Below are positions 53,328-62,154 of a stretch of 64,000 bases of DNA, piece after piece. The position numbers were made by a program, and so were the translations under genes. The stretch lies in assembly GCA_016713435.1 (NCBI GenBank), contig JADJPD010000010.1:186001-250000 (forward strand). Reading direction: 5' to 3'. Each line of letters begins with the position of its first letter. Position 1 is the stretch's first letter. Below the pieces are notes generated by a model, which had not been told where the DNA came from, ran no database searches, and saw only the letters and a list, made by a program, of their open reading frames with translations. Source of the stretch: Gemmatimonadota bacterium (lineage in GTDB: Bacteria > Gemmatimonadota > Gemmatimonadetes > Gemmatimonadales > GWC2-71-9).

Positions 53328-55105
53328 GGGATGAGGCGAATCAGCCAGGCGTCGTCGAAGCCGCCACCGCCCGGCTGGGGCTGGAGCGCGTTGACGAGGG
53401 GGAAGTTGGTGGAGGTGGTCTGGCCCACGATGACGAACGCGCCGTTGCTGCCGATCCAGGAGGCGCGCGACGTTTCATCGTCACTGCCGCCGAAGCGCTG
53501 CGCGAAGAGCAGCGAGCCCAGCGTGCCCGACATCTTCACGGCCACGGCGTCGCCGTTCCCGTTGGGGTTCCCGCCGCCCGCCACTGTGGTGGCGATGGTG
53601 GCGGACGAGGTGGTGGCGGAGAAGTACACGTCGCCGTTGGCGTCGGCGGAGACGCCCTGGATGCCTTCCGAGCCGGTACCGCCGTAGTACGTGCCGGCCA
53701 GGATGGTGCCGGTGGGCCCGATCTTCCAGAGCACGCCGTCGCCGGTGCCGCCGCCGTACTGCGCCTGGTAGTTGCCGCCGGGGAAGGTCAGGTTGTTCGA
53801 GGTGGTGGCCACGGCCACGAAGGCGTTGCCGGTGCCGTCCACCGCCAGGCCGTGGGTCTCCGAGGTCTCGTTCCCGCCGCCGCCCACGTAGGTGCCGTAG
53901 AGCAGCTGCGAGCCGTCGGCGCTCAGCTTGGCGAGGAACTGGTCCAGGCCGCCGTTGAGGCTGTGGTCCCCGTTGCCGGGCGTGGCCAGGTCGGTGGAGT
54001 TGGTCATGAACAGGACCAGCACGTTGCCGTTGGCATCGAGGCGGATGGCGGGAGTGCCACCATCGTCGCCGGAGCCGCCGAGGTACGTGGCCCACAGCAC
54101 CTGGGAGCCGTCCGCCTTGATCTTGGCGACGATCACTTCCTCGCCCGCGTGCTTGGTGGGCTGGTAGGCATTCGTGAACCACGCCGACGGAAAGCCGCCC
54201 ACCGTGGTCCAGGCCACGAGGTACACGTTGCCCTGGGCGTCCACGGTCATGTCGCGGGAGATGCCGTCGTCGCTCACGCCGAAGTAGCTGCACCAGACCC
54301 GCGCCGAGAGGTCCGGCTGCATCTTGCAGACCATGGCGTCCTGCGGCCCGTAGAAATTGGCGGTGCTGCCGCCGCCGAAGGTGGTCTGGAAGGCGCCGTT
54401 GGTGACGGGGAAGGAGGCCCCGGCGCGCCCGCTCAGGTAGATGAAGCCCTGGGCGTCGGTCTCGACACCGTAGATGCGCTCGTAGTTGGGTCCACCGAGG
54501 AAGGTGGACGCCACCACCGAGCCGCCGGGCGAGATCTTCACGATGAACGCGTCCGCCGGCGGGTCGAAGCCGGTGGCGTGGGTCACGTCGTACGCGCCCG
54601 GGGTCACCGGGAAGTTGTCCGAGTAGGTGTTGCCGGCCACGATCACGTTGCCCTGCGCGTCCACCGTGACGTCACGGGCCAGCTCGATGTCGTTGCCGCC
54701 GAGGTAGGTGCTCAGGTTGGGATGGAAGCTGTTGCCGGCCGGCTTGGTGGACACCGTCACGCCCGCCTGCCCCGCGGCGGGCGTCGCCGAGGCGGTCACC
54801 TGCGTGGTCCCGGCGGCGAGGCCCTTGATCCGGCCGCCCGCCGTCACGCTGGCGGTGCTGCCGTTGCCGGTCCCCCAGGTGACCGTGCTGTTGGCGAGGA
54901 TGTTGTTGTTCGAGTCGCGGACCACCGCGGTGAGCTGCACCGAGTCCCCCACGAACACGCTGATGGGCGACGGGGTGATGGTGACGGTCTTGGGCGCGGT
55001 GGGCGTCGGGTTGGTGCCGCCCCCGCCGTCCCCGTCGCTCCCACCGCAGGCGGCAAGGGCGGCGACCAGGGACACCAGGGACAGCATGGGGCGCATCCGG
55101 ACCAT
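53324..55105 (-). CDS. Ig-like (BIG2) plus SBBP-repeat lipoprotein (copy 2)
   Basis: 593-aa exported lipoprotein: signal peptide SLVSLVAALAACGG with lipobox Cys, Gly/Asp/Pro/Thr linker, then a bacterial Ig-like domain (VTITPSPISVFVGDSVQLTA ... GRIKGLAAGTTQVTASA, residues ~38-115) and about eight SBBP blades (LSTYLGGNDIELARDVTVD, VVASTFLGGPNYERIYGVE, DGSQVLWATYLGGSGDDGG, LLYGTYVGGGGNETSETHG). It is clearly a paralogue of the following gene with an added Ig domain. GGAGGA lies six bases before ATG 55105. Probably surface-displayed; a role in holding the polysaccharide is inference from position. Confidence 0.85.
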   Translation of the reverse strand: MVRMRPMLSLVSLVAALAACGGSDGDGGGGTNPTPTAPKTVTITPSPISVFVGDSVQLTAVVRDSNNNILANSTVTWGTGNGSTASVTAGGRIKGLAAGTTQVTASATPAAGQAGVTVSTKPAGNSFHPNLSTYLGGNDIELARDVTVDAQGNVIVAGNTYSDNFPVTPGAYDVTHATGFDPPADAFIVKISPGGSVVASTFLGGPNYERIYGVETDAQGFIYLSGRAGASFPVTNGAFQTTFGGGSTANFYGPQDAMVCKMQPDLSARVWCSYFGVSDDGISRDMTVDAQGNVYLVAWTTVGGFPSAWFTNAYQPTKHAGEEVIVAKIKADGSQVLWATYLGGSGDDGGTPAIRLDANGNVLVLFMTNSTDLATPGNGDHSLNGGLDQFLAKLSADGSQLLYGTYVGGGGNETSETHGLAVDGTGNAFVAVATTSNNLTFPGGNYQAQYGGGTGDGVLWKIGPTGTILAGTYYGGTGSEGIQGVSADANGDVYFSATTSSATIATTVAGGGNPNGNGDAVAVKMSGTLGSLLFAQRFGGSDDETSRASWIGSNGAFVIVGQTTSTNFPLVNALQPQPGGGGFDDAWLIRLIP

Positions 55106-55218
55106 CGGGTTCCTCCAGCACGGGACGGGCAGGGCAGCAAGCTCCTAAATCTATGGAGTGACTCCGGCCACGGGAGTGACGATCCCCGCCCGCCCGGACG
55201 CACGGGGTGTGATCCCCG

Positions 55219-56829
55219 TCACGCCAGCGCCGTGGCGATCCGTGAGGCGTTGGCCATCAGCGTGAAGGTCAGGTTCTTGGCCGGCAGGAACGAAAAGCCC
55301 GCCCCGTCGGCCACGTAGAGGTTGGACCAGCCGCGGAGCCGGCCCTCCGGGGTGCAGCTGAAGCGGCCGCCGTCGCTCCGGGTCATGGGGAGCGTGCCGG
55401 AGTAATGCACGCTGGTGCCCTTGGGCAACACCCGGGTCATGCCGGGGGGGACCACGCAGCCGAGCCTGCCGAGCGCCTTCTTGACGCGGCCCAGGGTGCG
55501 GGCCACCAGCGCTTCTTCCTGCGGGTCATCCACGTAGCTGATGCGCAGCTCCGCCGGCCCGTCGGGGCGCGGCACGATGGTGACACGGCTCTCGGCGCGG
55601 CGCCGGTCGTGGAAGTTGACGTTGGCCAGGGCGAGGCCGGTGCGGAGCGCCCGGAAGATGCCGAGGCTGCCGGCCAGGTCGAGCGGGAGGCCCTGGACGA
55701 TCGGGTGGACCGCCGCCGCCTTGAGGGTGGTGATCTGCGCGTGCACGTACTCCGCCGGGTCCCGCTCGGTGAGGCCGAAGGCCAGGAGATGGAACTGGTA
55801 GCTCGCGGTGCGCACTTCCTTGCCCATCATGGCGGGGGTGAGGAAGGGGACGTGCACCTGGCGGTTGTCCATCAGGCCCTCGAGGCTCGCCACCTCGCCG
55901 CTGTGGGCGTGGTGCGTGGCCAGGACCAGCGCCGACGACGGCAGGGCGCCCGCCGCGAGGGCAAATGCCTCACCCTGGACCCGCACCGGGTCGCCACCGT
56001 CCACGGGGCGCGCCACCACCGCGGTGATGCGGGCGCCCGCGTCCTGCTCGAGGTGGGTGGCCAGCAGGCCGGGCTTGTAGGTGAAGCGCGGGTGCTGGCG
56101 CAGCTCGCGCAGGGTGTACGACGGGGTGTAGAGCGACTCGTTGGGGCAGCCCCAGAAGCAGCGACCCAGCTGCCCGCAGCCCTGGCGGCCGCGGTGCCCG
56201 CGGCTCAGCGTGGCCACGCGCGAGCGGCCGAGGAAGAAGCCGAGGTCCTGCTGCAGCGCCGGGCGCACCCGCTGGTAGCGCGCCACCAGGTGCGCCGAGT
56301 GCGGGTCGAAGGGGAGCGGCGGCAGGTAGGGCGCGTCGCAGGGGATGAACTGCGCCAGGTCGTCCGGCTCCGCGCCGACGCCGATCCGTTCCGCCACCTG
56401 CGCGTAGTACGGCGCGATGTCGTCGTAGCCGAAGGGGAACTCGGCCAGGTCGGTGGGCCCGAAGGCGTAGGCGCCGCCGGTCCAGGCCTCCGCCAGGCCG
56501 CCCTGCGCAAACGAGAACACCGGCACCATCTGCTCCGCCCGCGAGCGGAACGCGCCGGGCGTCTTGAAGACGTATTCCTTGCTGGGCGGGAAGCCGTAGT
56601 AACTGGCCTTGGTGGCGGGATACACCACGTTGCGGCCGTCCTCGCCGAGGAACCAGGCGGCCGGGTCGGCCAGCCGGTCCTTCATGCCCTCGATGCTGGC
56701 GCCCGGCTCCACCGGGGCCGGCCGCTCGAGGCCCACGTCCACCATGGTCACGTCATGCCCGCGCTCGAGCGCGGTGAGCGCAAAGTGCACCCCCGAGGCC
56801 CCGGAGCCCACCACCACGACGTGGGTCAT
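55219..56829 (-). CDS. GMC-family FAD oxidoreductase
   Basis: 536-aa flavoprotein of the glucose-methanol-choline type oxidising a sugar or alcohol hydroxyl. FAD motif VVVVGSGASGVHFALTALER, the acid of VDVGLERPAP, then SFAQGGLAEAWTGGAYAF in the flavin-contact region, a Cys-rich GCGQLGRCFWGCPNE, ALAAGALPSSALVLATH (GMC motif 2) and the C-terminal SVHYSGTLPM and NLYVADGAGFSFLPAKNLTF, where the active-site His is H in SVHYSG. ATG 56829 overlaps the stop of the small upstream gene (ATGA). GMC enzymes next to a ~150-aa partner are known as two-component dehydrogenases, which fits the next entry. The exact substrate is not evident. Confidence 0.82.
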   Translation of the reverse strand: MTHVVVVGSGASGVHFALTALERGHDVTMVDVGLERPAPVEPGASIEGMKDRLADPAAWFLGEDGRNVVYPATKASYYGFPPSKEYVFKTPGAFRSRAEQMVPVFSFAQGGLAEAWTGGAYAFGPTDLAEFPFGYDDIAPYYAQVAERIGVGAEPDDLAQFIPCDAPYLPPLPFDPHSAHLVARYQRVRPALQQDLGFFLGRSRVATLSRGHRGRQGCGQLGRCFWGCPNESLYTPSYTLRELRQHPRFTYKPGLLATHLEQDAGARITAVVARPVDGGDPVRVQGEAFALAAGALPSSALVLATHHAHSGEVASLEGLMDNRQVHVPFLTPAMMGKEVRTASYQFHLLAFGLTERDPAEYVHAQITTLKAAAVHPIVQGLPLDLAGSLGIFRALRTGLALANVNFHDRRRAESRVTIVPRPDGPAELRISYVDDPQEEALVARTLGRVKKALGRLGCVVPPGMTRVLPKGTSVHYSGTLPMTRSDGGRFSCTPEGRLRGWSNLYVADGAGFSFLPAKNLTFTLMANASRIATALA

Positions 56830-57275
56830 GCGGCCACCCCCTTCCCGCGGAGCGCCAGGTGCGCCGGGCCGAGCAGCAGCACGCCCGCCAGGGTGGCGAG
56901 CACGCTCGTCACGCCGGCCAGGCCGATGCGCACCACCGTGGCGGCGACGGAGCCGGCGGCGGCGGTGTTGAGGTAGTCGTGCGCGGGCGGGCTCGACTCG
57001 AGCACGGCGCACATGAGCACCAGCTTCTGCCGCAGCAGGCCGGTGGGACGCACCCGCCGGGCATAGGCGTCGGCGATGCGGGTGAAGGGGCCACCGGCGG
57101 TGGCCACGCGCACGAGGAACCGGTCGAAGCGGTCGGGCACGCCCTTCGCCAGGGCGGGCATGGTGGGGTGGCAGCGGGCGTACGCTTGCGTGACGTAGGG
57201 CGTCGTGCTGACGCCGGCGAGGTAGCGCGTGAACACCGCGCTTTCCCGCGCGAGGACGGCTGGGGACTCAGGCAT
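56826..57275 (-). CDS. Small partner protein of the GMC oxidoreductase, 149 aa
   Basis: Helical protein of unknown family with two weakly hydrophobic C-terminal segments (VRIGLAGVTSVLATLAGVLLL). The first 100 residues are soluble and contain FTRYLAGVSTTPYVTQAY and DRFLVRVATAGGPFTRIADA. It lacks a clear Tat or Sec signal, unlike the gamma subunits of known GMC dehydrogenases, so the parallel is by position and size only. ATG 57275; the last codons overlap the GMC start (ATGA), and its own start overlaps the epimerase stop by 8 nt. Likely expressed in fixed ratio with the GMC enzyme. Confidence 0.6.
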   Translation of the reverse strand: MPESPAVLARESAVFTRYLAGVSTTPYVTQAYARCHPTMPALAKGVPDRFDRFLVRVATAGGPFTRIADAYARRVRPTGLLRQKLVLMCAVLESSPPAHDYLNTAAAGSVAATVVRIGLAGVTSVLATLAGVLLLGPAHLALRGKGVAA

Positions 57276-58179
57276 GGAGCGAGGAGAGCATTGCCGCCAG
57301 CGGCCGGGTCGGGCGTGGGAGCCCGCCGGGCCAGGGTTCGGCCGGTACGGTGCCGGGATTCGCGAACGATGCGAGCTGGCCCGCGGTGAGCGGCAGGACA
57401 GGAAAAAAGAGCGGCTCGGCCAGCGCCAGTGCGGCGCGCACGGGACCGAGCGGAAGGTGCAGGAAGGGATCCGGCCGCCCGCGCACCCGGGTGCGGATGG
57501 CGCGGAGCAGGTCGAGGAACGGGAGGACCTCGGGGCCGCCGAGACCCGCCGTGCCGGTGGTGTCAGGCAATGCCAGCGCGCCCGCCAGCGCCGCGGCCAC
57601 GTCGTCCACGTGGACGGGCTGGACCGGGAGGGTGCCGGGGCCGAAGCAGACGCCCGCGGGGGCGCAGGCCAGGGTGCGGAGGCCCTTGAGGACGGGGCTG
57701 CCGTCGCCCAGGATCATGGTGGGGCGGAAGATGAGCGCCGGCACGCCGCCCTCGGCCAGCACCTGCTCCATGGCGCGCTTGCTGGTGGCGTAGGGATAGT
57801 GCCGCTGGTCGGCGAAGCCCGCCGCCACGCTCGAGAGCGCGATGATGCGGCGGACGCCGGCCGCGCGGGCCGCGGCCACGAGGCGCCGGGTGCCCTCGAC
57901 GTTGGTGGCGGTGTATTCCGCCGGCCGGGCCTTGCCGGTGGTGGCGGCCAGGTGGATCACGGTGCCGGCGCCGGCCACGAGGGTGGCGAGCGCCTGCTCG
58001 TCCGCGAGGGTCCCGGCCACGGCGCGCCAGCCCGGCGCCCGAAGCGACGCCGCGAGCCGGGCGGGCTCGCGGATGAGACAGCGGACGTCGGGATAGCGGT
58101 CGGGAGAGAGCTGGGCGAGGAGCCGGCGGCCCACGAAGCCGCCCGCCCCGGTCAGGGCAATGGGCCCTGTCATGGCCAT
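57268..58179 (-). CDS. NAD(P)-dependent sugar-nucleotide epimerase/reductase (SDR)
   Basis: 303-aa extended/atypical SDR. The Rossmann motif is IALTGAGGFVGRRLLAQLSP, then GTVIHLAATTGKAR, ALSSVAAGFADQ with the catalytic Ser and YATSK (Tyr-x3-Lys), and ALIFRPTMILGDG. Sequence features (GAGGFVGRRL, LIRE-type strand) resemble NAD-dependent epimerases acting on UDP- or dTDP-sugars. Start ATG 58179 or the second Met at 58173. It sits between the GT2 (34 nt after) and the small GMC partner (8-nt overlap) in one operon. Confidence 0.82.
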   Translation of the reverse strand: MAMTGPIALTGAGGFVGRRLLAQLSPDRYPDVRCLIREPARLAASLRAPGWRAVAGTLADEQALATLVAGAGTVIHLAATTGKARPAEYTATNVEGTRRLVAAARAAGVRRIIALSSVAAGFADQRHYPYATSKRAMEQVLAEGGVPALIFRPTMILGDGSPVLKGLRTLACAPAGVCFGPGTLPVQPVHVDDVAAALAGALALPDTTGTAGLGGPEVLPFLDLLRAIRTRVRGRPDPFLHLPLGPVRAALALAEPLFFPVLPLTAGQLASFANPGTVPAEPWPGGLPRPTRPLAAMLSSLHA

Positions 58180-58213
58180 GGGGTGGCCCGGCGGGGGCGC
58201 GGCACGGGCGGGC

Positions 58214-59011
58214 TCAGGCGCCCGGCGCGCGGCTCGACACCGGCAGCGACGCGGAGGCGGGCTCGAAGGTGCCGAACCAGAGCGTCCAGCGGAGCCGGGC
58301 GACGCCCTTGATGTCGTCCCAGGCGGTCTTGACGATCTTCACGCGGCTGTCGTCATCCTCGATCCAGCGGACCGGCACGTCCATGATCTTGTAGCCGTGC
58401 TTCTCGGCCAGCACCAGGAGCTCGGTGTCGAAGAACCAGGCCTGGTCCTTGATGTTGGGCACGATCTCCTGCACCACCCGCCGGCTCACCACCTTGAAGC
58501 CGCACTGGGCGTCGCTGAAGCTGGTCCAGAGGACGGCCTTGATCATCAGGTTGTAGCAGCGCGAGATGAACTCGCGCTTGACGGACCGCGTGGTCTGGGA
58601 CTCGGGAAGGAGCCGGGAGCCGGTGCCGAGGTCGTACTGCCCGCTCGCCACGCCGTTGACCAGCTTGGGCAGGGCGGCGAGCTCGGTGGAGAGGTCCACG
58701 TCGGTGTAGCTCATGATGTCGGCGTCGCTCTGCGTCCACGCCTGCCGGAGCGCCCGCCCGCGGCCGCGCTGGGGCAGCTGCACGAACTGCACGTCCCCAT
58801 GCCGCTCCACCAGCATCCGGGCCACGCGGTCGGTGCCGTCGGTGGACCCGTTGTCCACCACCACCACCCGCCAGTCCCAGTCCGAGTTGGCCGCCAGGAA
58901 GGCGCGCACCTCGGTGACGCTCTTCTCGAGGACATGGGCCTCGTTGAGCACCGGGATGACCACGTCCACCCGGAGCGGGGCAGGGCGGGGAGAACCGGGA
59001 GTCGCCGGCAT
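58214..59011 (-). CDS. Glycosyltransferase family 2 (polyprenyl-phosphate hexose synthase-like)
   Basis: 265-aa GT-A enzyme. Motifs: LRVDVVIPVLNEAHVLEKSV, WRVVVVDNGSTDGTDRVARM, RGRGRALRQAWTQSDADIM and the metal motif YTDVDLS, then FSDAQCGFKVVSRRV and VPVRWIEDDDSRVK. This is the pattern of DPM1/DolP-glucosyltransferase-like enzymes that make a lipid-linked single sugar for GT-C transferases; the GT-C gene lies just upstream on the same strand. ATG 59011 was chosen over the upstream Met because it places the fold correctly. The sigma-54 promoter at 59182-59197 directs it. A partially disordered tail ends the protein. Confidence 0.87.
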   Translation of the reverse strand: MPATPGSPRPAPLRVDVVIPVLNEAHVLEKSVTEVRAFLAANSDWDWRVVVVDNGSTDGTDRVARMLVERHGDVQFVQLPQRGRGRALRQAWTQSDADIMSYTDVDLSTELAALPKLVNGVASGQYDLGTGSRLLPESQTTRSVKREFISRCYNLMIKAVLWTSFSDAQCGFKVVSRRVVQEIVPNIKDQAWFFDTELLVLAEKHGYKIMDVPVRWIEDDDSRVKIVKTAWDDIKGVARLRWTLWFGTFEPASASLPVSSRAPGA

Positions 59012-59181
59012 GCGGAACCTCGGGTTAGGGTGGGGGAAGCCGGGCGGGCGCGGCACGGAGTGTCGCACCCTGCCAACAGCCTTGCCCCGCAGGTGGTCAC
59101 CCGGCTGGCACGGAAGCCGGGTCCAGACTCACAAGAGCTTGAAAAATAAGGGTTTAGCGAAAAACGACAGCCTCTCAAACG

Positions 59182-59197
59182 TGCAAGCTTGGTGCCA
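59182..59197 (-). promoter_or_regulatory. Sigma-54 promoter of the minus-strand GT2/epimerase/GMC operon
   Basis: Minus strand TGGCACCAAGCTTGCA: perfect TGGCAC and TTGCA with exact GG-N10-GC spacing, the best match in the window. Predicted start near 59171, about 160 nt before ATG 59011. The leader is AT-rich (59130-59170). Confidence 0.72.
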
Positions 59198-59207
59198 CCC
59201 CCCGGGG

Positions 59208-60730
59208 TCAGGCGCGGTTGGGCGGCGGGTCATCCCCGAGGCGGCGGGATGGCCACTCCACACGCCAGACGAGCCAGAGGAAGGCCCCGGCCAACAGGAA
59301 CGCAGGGAGGGGCGAAATCGTCCCGCCCAGCTCCGGGGCGTACTGGGCGGACATCCGGCCCAGGGTGGTCAGTGCGGGCAGCCGGAGCCCGCCGAGGTAG
59401 ACCGACTTGAGCCCCACCAGGATGCTCCGGTGCTGCTCCTCGAGCCGCCCCATGGCCAGCCCCCAGCCGAGGGCCAGCGAGAGGATGCCCAGGGAGAGGC
59501 TCAGCCAGCGCGGCAGCGCCAGCAGCACCACCAGCGTGGCCACCAGCAGAAACGGGATGGCCGGCACCACGTAGCGGATGCCGTGGATGTACTGGAGCTG
59601 GGTGTAGCTCAGGCTGGAGAAAAAGAGCAGCACCAGCGCCGGGAAGAGGAGCAGCGCCGTCAGCTCGCGCGTGGCGGGCTGGAAGGTGCTCCGCCGCCGC
59701 GCCAGCGGCGCCAGCAGCCCGAGCATCAGGAGCGGTCCCGTCACGAACAGCCCGAAGCGCGGGTCGAAGAGCAGCATCTTGAAGAGGGCCGGGTCCGGCC
59801 CCATGACGCCCTTCCAGCCCTTGTCGGAGAGCGCCTGCGTGGGCGGCATCCACTTCTGCGGCGGCATGAAGGCGTTGCCGAAGCACTCGTACTGGTACCA
59901 CCAGAGCACCACGATCGGCCGAGGGCCCCGAGCGTGATCCGGACGCCGGCCTGGAAGGCGCCGCGCACGCCGCCCTGAGGCCACGCGCGCACCAGCGCGT
60001 AGAGGCCGATACCGGCCAGGAGCACCGCGCCGGTGTAGTCGCAGAGGAGCGCCATCCCGCCGAGGAAGCCGGCCAGCAGCTCGCGCTTCTTCTCGTCGAG
60101 GCCGGTCCAGTCGCCCGGGTTCCAGAGCACGGCGAAGGCCGCGAAGATGAAGTGGGTGACGGCCAGGTTCTGGTTGAGGTACGCGCTCCGGAAGAAGAGC
60201 GGCGTGCCGAAGGCGTAGAGCACGGTGCCGGCCAGGGCGAGGCGGTCGCTGAGCCCCGCACCGCGCAGGGTCTTGAACATCACCACCCCGCCGGCCGCCG
60301 CGAGCGGGGCCATGCAGAAGACCATGGTGATGAGCCCGATGAGCCCGAAGCGGATGTCGTAGCCGTTGGCGCGGGCCCAGGCGTAGAAGGCCTGGCGCGC
60401 GGGGCGCGGGTCGTTGTAGACGGCGCTGGTGTCTCCGGTGGCGCGGCGCTTCGCCAGTTCCCCCTGGACCACGCGCTCCACCAGCGGGTGCAGCGCAAAG
60501 TAGGGCACCGCCCCGAGCATCGAGATGCCGGGGTTGGCGCCGTGGTAGGTGTGGCCGTTGAACTGGAACAGGTCGGCGTGGCGGCCGGCGTAGGGGTCGA
60601 GCGTGAAGGAGTGCCGCTCCACGATCGACGCCACGAGGAAGTGCTCCCGCATGAAGTCGGTGGCGTAGTGCAGGCAATACACCATCCAGCACGTGAGGAA
60701 GACCCGGAGCCCGAGCCCGGTGCGCGGCAT
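59208..60730 (-). CDS. GT-C family membrane protein (dolichyl-P-sugar-dependent glycosyltransferase-like), frameshifted
   Basis: About 507 residues with 10-12 membrane helices. N-terminal part: FLTCWMVYCLHYATDFMREH, then the periplasmic loop AGRHADLFQFNGHTYHGANP with the acidic/His residues common in GT-C enzymes, AVPYFALHPLVERVV and the long QNLAVTHFIFAAFAVLW segment. A base change near 59930 (after ITLGALG) shifts the frame; the continuation is IVVLWWYQYECFGNAFMPP and FSSLSYTQLQYIHGIRYVVP. ATG 60730 follows the FAD gene stop by 5 nt. Probably transfers a sugar from a polyprenyl-phosphate donor; the DPM1-like GT2 lies next door. Exact family is unsure. Confidence 0.75.
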
Positions 60731-60735
60731 GGGGC

Positions 60736-62154
60736 TCAGTCCTCCACCACGAAGGTCTCGAAGACCCGGCGGCTCGCGGCCCACTTGTCCGCGTTCCAGC
60801 CGGCCGGCTCGAGCGCATCCACCGCGGCGTAGGCCATGGCCAGCGCGTGGTGGGTGTTGTCGTGCGCGAAGAGGCCCTGGCGGCCGTAGTTGACGAGCCG
60901 CGGCAGGCCGCTGGCCCACTGGTCCAGCACGCTGAAGGGCTTCTCGTAGCCGGTGAGGTAGATGGGATACGCCTGACGGAGGCGCCGCACGTGCACGCCG
61001 ATGGCCGGGCGGGGCAGCGGGATGCCGGCGCGGGCCAGGTCGGCGGTGACCTGCGCGCCCAGCTCGGCGTCGCTCTTCTTCCAGGTGGCGTCGTCGGCGT
61101 CGCACGGGAGCTCGGCGCAGAGGATGGTCTTCCCGCGCGGCTCGGCGCTGGCCGAGTAGTTCTTGGGTTCCGAGAGCCGGGTGATGGACACGTCGGCGGC
61201 CGGGAGGTAGTGCGCGTCGTACTCGGTGAACTGGTCCACGTCGAGCACCAGGTACACCAGCAGCATGGCGCGGTAGTGGATGGCGCCCGTGGCGCGCATC
61301 ACCGGCTCGGTGAGCGCCCCCCGCACCAGGCGCGCGAGCACCGGGATGGGGATGGTGCTCCAGACGTAGTCGGCCTCCAGGCGGAACGGCTCGGTGCCGC
61401 GGCGGCCCTCGACGATCCACGGCGCGTCCGCCCCCGCCGGGGGCGCCAGGCCGGTCACCTCGGCGCCGAGCCGCAGGTCGGCGCCCGCCTGCACGGCGGC
61501 CTCGGCGAATCCCTCGGTGATCTGGCCGAAGCCCTTCCGCGGGTAGTAGAAGCGCCCCGCGCCCGGCGGCTTGAGGCCGGGGACGGCGGAGAGGACCTTC
61601 TTCACCAGCTTCCCGAACGAGCCGGCCGAGACCCGGCGGCGCGCCTGGATGCCGGAGAGCGTCTCGGGGGCGCGGCCCCAGATCTTCTGGGCGTAGGGGA
61701 AGTAGAAGTGCTCGCAGATGGTGGGGCCGAGGTTCTTCCGGAGCACCGCCGCGAAGGTGTCCTGCTCGATGACGCGGAACTTCTTGGTGGCCGCGTCCTT
61801 CGTGGCGCCGAGCGCGAAGCCCGGCGGCATCCGGAGCATCAGGTCCACCGGCTTGAGCGGGAAGTGGATCCAGCGGCCCAGCAGCCCGATGCGGCCGTGC
61901 CGGGGGCGGTCCAGCAGGTCGCCGCCCAGGAGGCGCTGGATGTCGGCCAGGATCGCGGGATCGGTGGCGGGGTGGAGCCGGTGGCTGCCGTAGTCCACGC
62001 GGAGCCCGTCCAGCGTGAAGCTGCCGGCGTTGCCGCCCACCACCTCCTGCCGCTCGAGCAGGGTCACCTGCGCCTTGCCCGTGGTGCGGAGCTTCCACGC
62101 GGCGCCGACGCCGGCGGGCCCGCCTCCGAGGATGACGACGCGCGGTTCAGGCAT
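60736..62154 (-). CDS. FAD-dependent amino-oxidase-fold protein (UDP-galactopyranose-mutase/protoporphyrinogen-oxidase-like)
   Basis: 472-aa flavoprotein with a canonical FAD motif VVILGGGPAGVGAAWKLRTT, VTLLERQEVVGGNAGSF and VDYGSHRLHPATDPAIL, followed by FYFPYAQKIWGRAPETLSG and, near the C-terminus, GRQGLFAHDNTHHALAMAYA. The layout is like the enzyme at 19606, with about the same length, but the Gly-rich loop is complete here. Members of this group in O-antigen and mycobacterial loci isomerise or reduce UDP-sugars; the exact reaction is open. ATG 62154 overlaps the stop of the upstream membrane gene by 8 nt. The C-terminus ends a few bases before the GT-C start. Confidence 0.83.
   Translation of the reverse strand: MPEPRVVILGGGPAGVGAAWKLRTTGKAQVTLLERQEVVGGNAGSFTLDGLRVDYGSHRLHPATDPAILADIQRLLGGDLLDRPRHGRIGLLGRWIHFPLKPVDLMLRMPPGFALGATKDAATKKFRVIEQDTFAAVLRKNLGPTICEHFYFPYAQKIWGRAPETLSGIQARRRVSAGSFGKLVKKVLSAVPGLKPPGAGRFYYPRKGFGQITEGFAEAAVQAGADLRLGAEVTGLAPPAGADAPWIVEGRRGTEPFRLEADYVWSTIPIPVLARLVRGALTEPVMRATGAIHYRAMLLVYLVLDVDQFTEYDAHYLPAADVSITRLSEPKNYSASAEPRGKTILCAELPCDADDATWKKSDAELGAQVTADLARAGIPLPRPAIGVHVRRLRQAYPIYLTGYEKPFSVLDQWASGLPRLVNYGRQGLFAHDNTHHALAMAYAAVDALEPAGWNADKWAASRRVFETFVVED

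Noticed and set aside
51828..53700. Plus-strand open frame across the SBBP genes
   Set aside because: Shadow of the minus-strand genes; low-complexity composition, while the minus strand has signal peptides and clear propeller repeats.
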